Shown here: positions 20,070-28,451 of the stretch, piece after piece
How the letters are laid out: each line of letters opens with the position of its first letter
Numbering within the stretch: position 1 is the first letter of the stretch
IMG/VR virus record: IMGVR_UViG_3300021952_000021
Location: 1-34,477 of that record
Source of the DNA: a virus
Direction: 5' to 3' (one strand)
Length of the DNA stretch: 34,477 nucleotides
Position numbers and translations under genes: made by a program
The notes under the pieces: model-generated
Database searches by the model: none
Told to the model about the DNA's origin: nothing
What the model saw: the letters and a program-made list of their open reading frames with translations, nothing else

Positions 20070-22544
20070 ATGGCTACTACACCTACGCTATCTGATGTTC
20101 TGTATGCCCTAAAGATTACGACAGGCAAGCAACCGTTTGACGCTAAGTATGACGTCAACGGGGATGGCGTTGTAAACACAGAGGACGTTCTCGGTCTTCA
20201 GAAGGCGTATTTGGGTAAAGACCCTGGCTTTACTTTTGTAGGAGATACTTTTTCTTCTCCGTCTACAAAAACAGCCGCAGATTACGCTGCTGAAAATCAA
20301 GCTAACCAACAGCGTATTGCGGAAGAGCAAAAAGAAACCCAACGCAGGCAAACCCTTTTAGCAGATGCCCAAAAGATTTATGGCAATGTCAATGCCGATT
20401 TGGTTGCCAACAATCCCAATCTGACTGCTCAACAGTTAGCCAGCCTTGCCACACGCAACTACTGGGCTAACGAATCTGAGGCTTTTGCCCGTGTGTCAGA
20501 GGGCATGAAGAATGGCACGGCACAGCTCAAGCAGATGGTTACTGGCTACGATGAGAGCAACCAGCCCATCACCAAGCTGGCAATTACCACGGGTGAACAT
20601 CCTGGCTACGACACTTTGTTTTTGGAGCCTACTGCAAAAGCAGGTGTGTACAGTTTCTCTACCCCCAACCAAGTGGCTGGTGGCTTCATAAGTGGCGTCA
20701 TTGCTGCCAACCCAGAGACAGGTAAGTACCTTCCTATTGAAGACTACACCAAGCAAGTGCAGTACACGCCAGGGCAAGGTGGTGGTTTTGTAGGCGGGTT
20801 GGTTAGCACGCTAGGCAACATGATTGCTGACCTTGGGCCTATAGGTCAGATAGGTATTGCTTACCTTACAGGTGGTTTAGGTTCTGCCATTGCAGAGAAC
20901 TTGGTTGCCAACCAAATTGTGTCTTCCGCTGTGTCTGAAACAGTTGGTAACGCCATTGCAAAGACAGTGATAGACGTTGCACAAGGTAAAGATTTAGGTG
21001 AATCTTTACAAAACTCTATCGTTAACGCTGTTGTGCAAACAGGTCAACCTGAGATTGCAAAGACCATCTCTACCGTTGTTGACAACAAAGACATAGCAAA
21101 TGTGCTCACGTCTGCTGTTTCGTCTGCTGAATCCACGCTGTTAAAAGGTGGGGACTTGCAAGACGTGATAACCAGTGCTGTTGCTGGCGCTACTGGTACA
21201 GGCGTTGCAGGTGCTACTGACAACACGCTTGCTGGTGTTGTTGCTGCTAACTTGGCGACAGGTCAAGACCTGAACGCTGCAATTACAAATGCAGTTGTCA
21301 AGATGGGTGTTAGCGACGCCAAGAAGACCACCACAGAAACAGCAGATACTGTTACTGGCGTTACGGGTCAGGACACCATCACCGCTACGACAGACACTGT
21401 TGCGGGTGGCGGTGGAGAAGATACCGTAGCTGTAACCACTGACACAGTTACTGGGGCTGGTGGTCAAGATACAGTAGCCGCTGTTACCGACACGATTTCC
21501 GGTGCGGGTGGTGAAGATACTATCTCTGCCGTTACTGATACTGTGACGGGTGCAGGCGGTACTGACACGTTAACCAGCGCTACCGGATTAGACCTTATCC
21601 AGCAGGTTGGTCAAGATTCTGTTGTTGGCGGTGAGGCTACAACACAAGGTGGTGCTGGTGCTGACACCATCACAGGCGGTGGTGATGTTGTTGTTGGTGA
21701 AGACACCACTATAGGCACAGGTGGACAAGACACGGTATCTGCTGGCGCTGGCACAGACGTTGTCGCTGATGACGGTACTACCGCAGGCATTCAGGACGTT
21801 ATTGACACGCTTATAGGTGGTGCTGGAGAAGACACTTTATCCAGTGTCAGCGGTACAGATTTGCTCACACAAGTAGGTGCAGGTGGTGAAGACCTTATTG
21901 CTGATGATGGAACCACGCAGGGTATACAAGACGTTATAGATACTCTTGTTGGTGCTGGCGGTGAGGACACTGTATCTGCCGCAGGTGGCGAGGATACGGT
22001 TGTGTCTGGTCAAGACTTGGCTGCTGATGCCACTACTGGCAACACGCTGGATGACATAGCAGATACTCTTATTGCCAGTGGTGACCTTCCTAGCGGTCAA
22101 GACTTATCTGCTGACACAGGCGGTGGTGCTAACACGATTGACGATATAAGCACGGCACTTGATACTGAGGGCACAGATATTAGCGGTCAGGATTTGTCTG
22201 CTGATGCTGGCGCTGGTAATACTGTTGATGACGTTTCTACCGTTTTGGCGGGGGATGTTGCAGCAGAAGAACCGCCTCCGGTAGAGGAAGAACCTGCGGT
22301 AGAAGAGCCTACCGTTCCTGAAGATACGACAACAAAGCCGTTGGTGGTGACCGCTAAGAAGCCAAAGACTACGGCAGATAGTACATATTTATTAGGAACT
22401 GTTTTACAACAACCGTCCAGTTTGGCACAATCGTTAACATCGTACAGGGGTGCTGGCGAACTGGAATCTAAAACCACTGGCAAGCCACGCAAGAACGTGT
22501 GGAACGAAGCATCACTGCGTCTTAAAGATGCGTTAGGACTGTAA
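20070..22544 (+). CDS. Large repeat protein with dockerin/EF-hand N-terminus
   Basis: An 824-aa protein; ATG 20070 replaces an earlier in-frame start that lies inside the previous gene. Residues 28-39 (DVNGDGVVNTED) are a canonical calcium loop in a dockerin/EF-hand-like unit (about 6-50). A Gln/Ala helical segment and a Gly/Ala-rich hydrophobic region (about 230-300) follow. Residues about 425-645 are repeats of GAGG(E/Q/T)DT(V/I/L), similar to RTX GGxGxD calcium loops. Three 29-30-residue SGQDL-(S/A)-AD repeats and a Glu/Pro spacer complete it. It is probably a virion or ejected protein; no enzyme motif is seen. Confidence 0.82.
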   Translation: MATTPTLSDVLYALKITTGKQPFDAKYDVNGDGVVNTEDVLGLQKAYLGKDPGFTFVGDTFSSPSTKTAADYAAENQANQQRIAEEQKETQRRQTLLADAQKIYGNVNADLVANNPNLTAQQLASLATRNYWANESEAFARVSEGMKNGTAQLKQMVTGYDESNQPITKLAITTGEHPGYDTLFLEPTAKAGVYSFSTPNQVAGGFISGVIAANPETGKYLPIEDYTKQVQYTPGQGGGFVGGLVSTLGNMIADLGPIGQIGIAYLTGGLGSAIAENLVANQIVSSAVSETVGNAIAKTVIDVAQGKDLGESLQNSIVNAVVQTGQPEIAKTISTVVDNKDIANVLTSAVSSAESTLLKGGDLQDVITSAVAGATGTGVAGATDNTLAGVVAANLATGQDLNAAITNAVVKMGVSDAKKTTTETADTVTGVTGQDTITATTDTVAGGGGEDTVAVTTDTVTGAGGQDTVAAVTDTISGAGGEDTISAVTDTVTGAGGTDTLTSATGLDLIQQVGQDSVVGGEATTQGGAGADTITGGGDVVVGEDTTIGTGGQDTVSAGAGTDVVADDGTTAGIQDVIDTLIGGAGEDTLSSVSGTDLLTQVGAGGEDLIADDGTTQGIQDVIDTLVGAGGEDTVSAAGGEDTVVSGQDLAADATTGNTLDDIADTLIASGDLPSGQDLSADTGGGANTIDDISTALDTEGTDISGQDLSADAGAGNTVDDVSTVLAGDVAAEEPPPVEEEPAVEEPTVPEDTTTKPLVVTAKKPKTTADSTYLLGTVLQQPSSLAQSLTSYRGAGELESKTTGKPRKNVWNEASLRLKDALGL

Positions 22545-22546
22545 TC

Positions 22547-23554
22547 ATGGCATCAGCAATTCGACAACTGGCAGGTATGGGCGGGGACGTTCGCAAGATT
22601 GCGGCTCTTCTGAAGAAGAAAGCCCCTCCAGGGCATATTCTTGCCTACATTTCCCCGCAGGAAGCTCAGTTGCTGAAAGCCCGTGGTGGCTCTGGAAAAG
22701 AGCATGAAAACACTGGAATCCTGTCTTTTGAGGAAGATTCCGCAAATTTTGGTAGCGAGTTTCCCTCTGAAGAGGTTTCTCAAACGCCTGCTGCTGAACC
22801 AGGAAGCGCTGCTTATATGGCATCTGAGGCTCAAAATGTGAGCCTGCCAAACATTACTCAACAACTTCCGTCTGTAGATGTAAGCGCAGGTCGGACGCCT
22901 TACGGTGGCGGTGTAGACGTTACCGCTGGTCAACAGATTGAAACCCCCTCGTTTGCCCCTGGCAGAACCGCTGCGGATACAAGGGCAATTTTTGGGGAAG
23001 AAGGTTATGGCGCTGCTGCCTCCCCCGCTGAGATGGCTGCTGCCCCTGCCGCCAAGCCTACCGCTCCTGGCGAGAAGGGATTGAGCAAGGACATGATGGC
23101 AAAGCTCGGAATTGCGGGTGTTGGTGGACTGCTAGGCGGTTTGCAGGCACGACGTGCTGCCGCACAAGGTCAAGCAGGCAAGCAGGAGATGGCTGCACTT
23201 GCCCAACCTTACGCACAGAAAGGTGCAGAGTTGCGTGGTGCTGCCGAGCGTGGTGAACTTACTCCGCAGGCACAGAGGGCTGTACAAGCCGCACGTGCTC
23301 AGATTGCCCAGGGTGCAGAACGCAGGGGTGGGGTGGGTGTACAGCAAGCAGAATCACAGATTCAGGCGCTTACGCAGAACTTACTGCAACAGCAGTATGA
23401 CCTGGGGTTGAAGTTGTCCGGCATCTCTGACAACATCATGATGGGTGCTATTAAAACTGGCTTGCAGGCTGACCAGTACGCTAACCAGTTGACTTCCAGC
23501 TACTTCAATAATGTTGCACGTACTGTATACGGCTCTACCACTGCGAAAGAGTAA
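22547..23554 (+). CDS. Virion/internal protein with phage LAYISPQEAQLL motif
   Basis: A 335-aa protein starting 2 nt after the previous stop. The N-terminus has HILAYISPQEAQLLKARGG and TGILSF, a motif found in many phage virion proteins. The middle is Ala/Pro/Gly-rich and disordered, with a short hydrophobic segment (KLGIAGVGGLLGGL, about 184-198). The C-terminus is helical, Gln/Ala-rich (AAAQGQAGKQEMAALAQPYA). Together with the next two genes it forms a block with the look of podovirus internal (ejection) proteins that cross the envelope with the DNA. This role is inference from position and composition. Confidence 0.78.
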   Translation: MASAIRQLAGMGGDVRKIAALLKKKAPPGHILAYISPQEAQLLKARGGSGKEHENTGILSFEEDSANFGSEFPSEEVSQTPAAEPGSAAYMASEAQNVSLPNITQQLPSVDVSAGRTPYGGGVDVTAGQQIETPSFAPGRTAADTRAIFGEEGYGAAASPAEMAAAPAAKPTAPGEKGLSKDMMAKLGIAGVGGLLGGLQARRAAAQGQAGKQEMAALAQPYAQKGAELRGAAERGELTPQAQRAVQAARAQIAQGAERRGGVGVQQAESQIQALTQNLLQQQYDLGLKLSGISDNIMMGAIKTGLQADQYANQLTSSYFNNVARTVYGSTTAKE

Positions 23555-23556
23555 TC

Positions 23557-24930
23557 ATGGCTGAACCATTAGCAGAAGCACTACAAACAAAGATGCCCGT
23601 TGTCCCGAAAGGACAGCGTATGTCTGGTGAGCAGATTAGCTCTGCTCTTACCCAGTTTCAGCCTCAAAAAGCTCAGTTTGAGAAAGACATTGCTGGCGCT
23701 ACCGGAGAGGAAGCGTTGGCAAAACAACGTCAGGCAGAAATCAAAGCCCAGGGCGCTAAGACCGCTGAAGAGGCTTACGGTACTGCTGAACGTGAAGCTA
23801 TGCAGAAATATGAAGGTCGCAAAGAGAAAGAACCTTTGCCTGCCTTTGTTCCTACGCAAGACACTGCCCAAGACATGGCAGGTCTGTTTTCCTTGATTAA
23901 CGTCATCGGAATGGTGGTCGGTGGTGGCGGCAAGAACAATGCCCAGTTAGCCATGAACTCCATGAACGGTATGCTGGAAGGCTACCAAAAGGGACGTGGT
24001 GACTTGTACAAACGTGAACGTGATACGTTTGAAAAGAACTTTAAATCCATGATTCAGAAACATAAAGAGTTTCGTGAAGAGATGGAAGACGCTATCCGTT
24101 TGGCTGCAACTGACAAACGTGCAGGTCTTGCTGCCGCAGAGGAGGCTGCTGTCAAAGCAGGTAGCGACATTGTCAAAGCCCAGATTCGTAAGGGTGACTT
24201 GCTTGGCGCTTACAACAATCTGAAAGAGACAGAGAAAAGTGCTAACAAAGCTCTGGAGATGTACAACGCCAACATCAACGCAGAGCGGCAAGAGCAGGCT
24301 GCTGAACGTCGTCACCGTGAGAGAATGGCGCAAGCCAGAGATTTGGCAGCAATTCGGGCAGGCGTAAAAGATACCAAGCCGCCGCCAAAAGAAATTGTTG
24401 CTCAAAACCAGTTGAGAAACTCTCTTATCCCCAAGATTGAGGAAGCGTTGCCTGTACTGGATAGGCTGAACAAAGAAGGCAAATGGAACACGATGACAGC
24501 ATTGTTGGCTGTTGACCCACGTGCCGCTGAGATGCAATTCAAAGATGACAAAGAGGCTTTGAATCTAATTCTTACTCTTGCTTACTTCCGTTCTAAAGAG
24601 TTTGAGACTGCTGGTAAGGCTCTTACGAAGAAGGAAGACCAGATTCTTGCTCCTATCGTTCGTGGCGATTTACGTGCCTATGAGGGCATTAAGAACGCTA
24701 TGGAACAAGGCGTTAAGTCTCTCAAGCAAGAGCAAAAAGGCTTGGAAGCAACATATCCGTTTATTCGTGAATACAACAAAGCCATGCGTGGCGAGACAGA
24801 AGCGGAAACCCCTTCTCCATCGGTAAAACAAATGCCTACAGGCGATAAGCTAAAGGCGTATGCTGACCAACATTTTGATGGCGATGAAAATGCTGCACGT
24901 ACCTATCTGCAATCTCAAGGGTATCAATAA
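23557..24930 (+). CDS. Putative internal/ejection protein, coiled-coil
   Basis: A 457-aa helical, highly charged protein starting 2 nt after its neighbour. A Gly-rich hydrophobic patch (GLFSLINVIGMVVGGGG, about 109-125) interrupts long helices rich in Lys/Glu/Arg (LYKRERDTFEKNFKSMIQKHKE). A final helix KLKAYADQHFDGDENAARTYL resembles the C-terminal ends of virion proteins of this type. The combination of one membrane-active patch and long helices suggests a DNA-ejection protein. No lytic transglycosylase or protease motif is visible. The stop and next start share bases (TAATG). Confidence 0.78.
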   Translation: MAEPLAEALQTKMPVVPKGQRMSGEQISSALTQFQPQKAQFEKDIAGATGEEALAKQRQAEIKAQGAKTAEEAYGTAEREAMQKYEGRKEKEPLPAFVPTQDTAQDMAGLFSLINVIGMVVGGGGKNNAQLAMNSMNGMLEGYQKGRGDLYKRERDTFEKNFKSMIQKHKEFREEMEDAIRLAATDKRAGLAAAEEAAVKAGSDIVKAQIRKGDLLGAYNNLKETEKSANKALEMYNANINAERQEQAAERRHRERMAQARDLAAIRAGVKDTKPPPKEIVAQNQLRNSLIPKIEEALPVLDRLNKEGKWNTMTALLAVDPRAAEMQFKDDKEALNLILTLAYFRSKEFETAGKALTKKEDQILAPIVRGDLRAYEGIKNAMEQGVKSLKQEQKGLEATYPFIREYNKAMRGETEAETPSPSVKQMPTGDKLKAYADQHFDGDENAARTYLQSQGYQ

Positions 24931-27278
24931 TGGATATCAGCGACCTGCCAGCACCTACTAAAAAATCAGACATTTCTGATTTACCTACTCCTTCCCGTGC
25001 TTCTGTTCCGGCTCCTTCTCCTGAACCTGCAAAGAAAGATACGGCAAAGAAAGACTTTCTTGGAGAGGTAAAAGAGGTCGGGAAAGCTGGTGGTATCGGT
25101 GCTACTGTAGGTGCATTTACGCCTGAAATTTTGACGACCTTGGGATTGGGCGCTGCCGCTTTTCCTCCGGCTGCACCTGTCGCTCCTTTTCTTTTAGCTG
25201 GTGGTCAACTTGCACGTGGCGCTCGTTTAGGCGCTGCTGTGACTGGTGGTCTTGGCGCTGCCGCTGGTTCTGCTGCTGGCAAGATGGTTCCTGAGCCTGA
25301 AAAGGTTGAGGTAGACATTCCTGGCGTACAACTTACTCGCAAACAGCTTGCTGAAACTGCTGGTGAATTTGCTGGCCCTGGTGTTCTTAAAGGCGCTGAA
25401 ATTGGATTGAAGGGAACTCCTGTTTTGGGTTCTTTTGTCAGGGGTGTTGAGAAGTATGTAGGTCTTGGCGAGACTGAGTTTAAAAAGGCTGCTACCCGTC
25501 AGCTAGAAACCTTGCGTGGCAAACTGCCTGCAACCTTTACCGAGCCTTACCGAAAGATTTATGACGCTCTAGCTGGCTTTGATGAGCAAGAGCGCAGGGC
25601 TGCTTTGCAATCTGTAGGCGAGGCTACTCGTCGTGCAGAAAACATTTTGAACCACTACAACAATCAAGCCAGCCGAGTTATCAACTTCAACACCAAAGAA
25701 GCTGAACGGTTGAAACGGGTTGGTATGGATGAAGCCCAAAAAGTTCTAGATGATGCTGCCGCCAATGTAGAGCGTCGTAAAGCTACAGTGTCAAAAGCAA
25801 AGGCTTCTGGTGCTGCCGCTGCCGAGCGTGGTCAACAAGCGCTATCTCAGATTGGTCAACCGCAAACACCTACCCAGGTTGGTACAAGCATCAGGAATGC
25901 TGTTAGCCCTATTTTTGAAAAGCTGAAACAAACCAGAGCAGCTAACGCTGAAAAAAATAAAGGTGAAGCATTTGCCGAGGCTTTGCAAAAAGAACAAGCC
26001 GGACAAAGGGTTAGCACGACAAAAGCCTTTAGAGAAGCTATAGACACTATTAGCCGTGCCATTACTAATCCTGAAACGAAACTTACAAACGTATCTGTTG
26101 ACGAAGTAAAGAATCAGTTAACAAAAGTAAAGAGAGCGCTTGACCCCCGTGAGGTTGACCCGACTACAGGTATTGCAACAGGCAGACCTATCAGCTTTGA
26201 AGCACTGGAGAACCTGCGCCGTTTCTTGCGTGACCGTGCTTACGGTTTGCCAGCAGAAGGTTTTGACGCTATCGGTCAACAGCAAGCAGGCAAGTTGGCT
26301 GATGCTGTGGAGGCTATCCAGCGTGAGTTCTCTCCTAAGATTGGCAAATTCTTAGAGCAATACAAAGCTGACAGCCAACCTTTGAATGCTTTTAAAACCA
26401 AGCTCGGACAAGCCATTGTTGGCACGGAAGAGTTTGACATGGCTCGTTTTGCCACTGACCCTGCAACTTTGGGAGACAAGTTCTTCAAGAGCGAGACAGG
26501 TGTCAAAGACTTGATTAACCTGATGGGTGGTAATGTCCAGCAAGCAGAGCAGTTTGCCAGGGCGTATGTTGCTGACAAGTTGCGTGGCGGCAATGCAAAA
26601 GATGTAGAAAAGCTGTTGAGTTCTAGCCGTGACTGGATAGGTCAGTTCCCTGCTCTTGACCAACAATTACGTTCGGTCGCTCAACAGATGGGTGTGTCTG
26701 AGCGTGTTGCAGCCAAGCGAGGAAAGTTGGCAGAAGCGCTGAGAACAGAAATTAGTTCTATTCCTGATGTTGCCCGTCAGATGGCAGAAAAGAAAAGAGC
26801 AGAGGCTGAAACAGGTTCTTTGCAAAGGGTTGAGCGTGGGTTGAAACAAGCTCAAGACATTCGCAAGACTGGACAAAAGTTGGCAAAATCAGAGACTGCC
26901 CCTGCTGCTCCTGGCTTGCTTGGCAAGGGCGACCCTGTGGCTGAGATTGAAAAACTCATTACAGGTGGTGAAACTCAAAAGCTCAAAGATGCTGCGCCCA
27001 TCATCAAATCTGACCCTAACCTGATGCAAGCCTTCAATCAAGCTCTTGATGTGAGCCTGTCAAGGATGAACCCCGCAAATATCTCTGACGATTTTGAGAG
27101 GATTATCAAGCCTGCCTTGCTCAACACAAACATGATTACGCCACAGAAGGCGCAGGAACTGAGCACCAGGATTCGTACTGTACAGATGACGTTGGAGCCA
27201 AGCGTTGCCGCACAAACAGCCAGATGGATTATCAAAACGGGTATTTCTGGTGAGGCTGGATTGCAACTTACTGATTAA
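24930..27278 (+). CDS. Large putative internal/ejection protein
   Basis: A 782-aa protein with start overlapping the previous stop by one base. The N-terminus has two copies of (M)DISDLP(A/T)P (1-9, 13-20) and a Pro-rich linker. A Gly/Ala-rich hydrophobic region follows (about 52-125, IGATVGAFTPEILTTLGLGA, LLAGGQLARGARLGAAV) that could insert into the membrane. From about 200 on it is helical and coiled-coil rich. The order and composition fit the largest ejection protein of short-tailed phages; no transglycosylase motif is seen. A tape-measure protein is less likely because there are no tail-tube or chaperone genes nearby. Its TAA is fused to the next TAAGGAG. Confidence 0.75.
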   Translation: MDISDLPAPTKKSDISDLPTPSRASVPAPSPEPAKKDTAKKDFLGEVKEVGKAGGIGATVGAFTPEILTTLGLGAAAFPPAAPVAPFLLAGGQLARGARLGAAVTGGLGAAAGSAAGKMVPEPEKVEVDIPGVQLTRKQLAETAGEFAGPGVLKGAEIGLKGTPVLGSFVRGVEKYVGLGETEFKKAATRQLETLRGKLPATFTEPYRKIYDALAGFDEQERRAALQSVGEATRRAENILNHYNNQASRVINFNTKEAERLKRVGMDEAQKVLDDAAANVERRKATVSKAKASGAAAAERGQQALSQIGQPQTPTQVGTSIRNAVSPIFEKLKQTRAANAEKNKGEAFAEALQKEQAGQRVSTTKAFREAIDTISRAITNPETKLTNVSVDEVKNQLTKVKRALDPREVDPTTGIATGRPISFEALENLRRFLRDRAYGLPAEGFDAIGQQQAGKLADAVEAIQREFSPKIGKFLEQYKADSQPLNAFKTKLGQAIVGTEEFDMARFATDPATLGDKFFKSETGVKDLINLMGGNVQQAEQFARAYVADKLRGGNAKDVEKLLSSSRDWIGQFPALDQQLRSVAQQMGVSERVAAKRGKLAEALRTEISSIPDVARQMAEKKRAEAETGSLQRVERGLKQAQDIRKTGQKLAKSETAPAAPGLLGKGDPVAEIEKLITGGETQKLKDAAPIIKSDPNLMQAFNQALDVSLSRMNPANISDDFERIIKPALLNTNMITPQKAQELSTRIRTVQMTLEPSVAAQTARWIIKTGISGEAGLQLTD

Positions 27279-27289
27279 GGAGAGTAAAC

Positions 27290-27430
27290 ATGAAAGAAAC
27301 CAAAGACCAACGGGAAGCCCGTCAGGGCGGTGAACGTGAAGCCCAGGCAGGGCTGGAATACCACCGCCAGATGGCACGTAAGCAATCAGCGCCTGCCAAG
27401 CGTGCTATCGGACGCAAGCTCAAGCGATGA
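27290..27430 (+). CDS. 46-aa basic protein, unknown
   Basis: A 46-codon gene with TAAGGAG (its TAA is the stop of the ejection-like gene) 8 nt before the ATG. The product is one basic helix (MKETKDQREARQGGEREAQA ... AKRAIGRKLKR). The stop and next start overlap as ATGA. The composition suggests a nucleic-acid or acidic-partner contact; no family is recognised. Confidence 0.75.
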   Translation: MKETKDQREARQGGEREAQAGLEYHRQMARKQSAPAKRAIGRKLKR

Positions 27431-27639
27431 GCCGCAAAAAAGATAAGGGCATAAACCCTGAACTGGAAAAGCATATCAACCAGCTTTTGGCTGCTGTGAT
27501 GTCGGATGACACTGCCAGCATCACAGAGAAGATGAAGGTGGTTGACCGTGCCCTCAAATTGGAAGCCCTGAAACAGAAGGCTGACATGGATGAGTGGGGT
27601 TCAGGATTTATGGGATTAGACGATGATGAGGATAAGTGA
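27427..27639 (+). CDS. 70-aa helical protein, unknown
   Basis: A 70-aa protein coupled to the previous gene by ATGA. It contains LLAAVMSDDTASITEKMKVV and DRALKLEALKQK, then an acidic end with DEWGSGFMGLDDDED. The pattern SDDTAS(I/L)T-x-KMK-V-x-DRALKLE is familiar from small proteins in late regions of proteobacterial phages, but I know no function. It lies between the ejection-like genes and the lysis cassette. Confidence 0.78.
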   Translation: MSRKKDKGINPELEKHINQLLAAVMSDDTASITEKMKVVDRALKLEALKQKADMDEWGSGFMGLDDDEDK

Positions 27640-27668
27640 TAACATGATTATCCCTTTAGGAGTTAATC

Positions 27669-27881
27669 ATGGACGCTATCCAAGTTATCAAAGTGGCGCT
27701 TGCGGTCATCACAGACAGGCTTATCACAATCATGGCACTCTTGACCTCGTTTGGTCTGGGGTGCTGGACGATGGCAGAGCCGACCTGGGAAAGAGTTGTG
27801 ACGCTAGCAATTTATGTGGTTTTCGGCTATCTTGTAGTCATTGCAAAGGAGAAAAGTCATGGACATGATTCCAAAAGTTAA
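27669..27881 (+). CDS. Small two-span membrane protein, holin-like
   Basis: A 70-aa protein with TTAGGAG 7 nt before the ATG. Two hydrophobic segments (about 5-33, VIKVALAVITDRLITIMALL and following; about 43-59, VVTLAIYVVFGYLVVIA) and a short charged tail (KEKSHGHDSKS) give the look of a class II holin. The endolysin gene lies 1.8 kb downstream, so this is one of at least three candidate membrane lysis proteins in the cassette. It overlaps the next gene by 23 nt. Confidence 0.75.
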   Translation: MDAIQVIKVALAVITDRLITIMALLTSFGLGCWTMAEPTWERVVTLAIYVVFGYLVVIAKEKSHGHDSKS

Positions 27882-28074
27882 GTACACGAAACTGACGATG
27901 AAGGTGGGCACGGGCATGACCCAAGACCGCCTGTCTTATCCAGGTGAGTGCCCTATCGGTAAGTTGCCTTCTGGTGGTTTCCAGTCTGTCTGGAACTTCA
28001 AGAACAACCAGCCTAACGACTACTTCACTCGTAAAGAATCTCCTACCTCTGGTGGCGGCAAGAAGGTGTACTGA
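27859..28074 (+). CDS. 71-aa protein in lysis region, unknown
   Basis: A 71-aa protein; ATG 27859 is chosen because AAAGGAG lies 7 nt upstream, inside the end of the previous gene. The product is basic and probably beta-rich (KVKYTKLTMKVGTGMTQDRL, GGFQSVWNFKNNQPND) with a Gly/Ser/Lys end. No membrane segment and no known motif. Start of the next gene overlaps its stop by one base. Confidence 0.72.
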   Translation: MDMIPKVKYTKLTMKVGTGMTQDRLSYPGECPIGKLPSGGFQSVWNFKNNQPNDYFTRKESPTSGGGKKVY

Positions 28075-28427
28075 TGGCTAATAACATTGCTTTTCAGGCG
28101 ATGGGCAAAACGTACCAAGCCAACGCCACAACCACAAGCCAACGCATCAATGTTTTGTCTGATGTGCCTTGTAATCAGTTGTTGGTAGCAAGCCATGAAG
28201 GAACAAGTGGCACTGGTAAGCCTGTGTATTTCACTATTGGCAACTCTTCTGTAACCTGTGTGGCTCCTACCGCTGGCTCTCCGCAATACGCTTTTGTGGC
28301 TGTGCCAGGACAGAACATGGTCTATACAGTGCCCAAGCAATTTACGGCTACAGACGGTTTGTACATTGCTTTCATCACAGAAACCTCTACTGCTGAATGC
28401 TACTTTACCCCTGGAGAGGGACTGTAA
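28074..28427 (+). CDS. Beta-rich small protein, paralogue of gene at 18524
   Basis: A 117-aa, beta-rich, Thr/Ala-rich protein ending YFTPGEGL. The 110-aa protein at 18524 ends YITPGDGD and has a similar strand order, suggesting an old duplication now split between fibre and lysis regions. There is no signal peptide or membrane span. Possibly a virion decoration protein. The stop TAA at 28425 directly precedes an in-frame ATT that may start the next gene. Confidence 0.75.
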   Translation: MANNIAFQAMGKTYQANATTTSQRINVLSDVPCNQLLVASHEGTSGTGKPVYFTIGNSSVTCVAPTAGSPQYAFVAVPGQNMVYTVPKQFTATDGLYIAFITETSTAECYFTPGEGL

Positions 28428-28451
28428 ATTGACCCCATAACAGCCTTTGCA

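Noticed and set aside
24930-27278. Tape-measure protein of a long tail
   Set aside because: No tail-tube, tail-terminator or frameshifted chaperone genes nearby, and the order adaptor-hub-fibres-internal proteins fits a short-tailed phage better.
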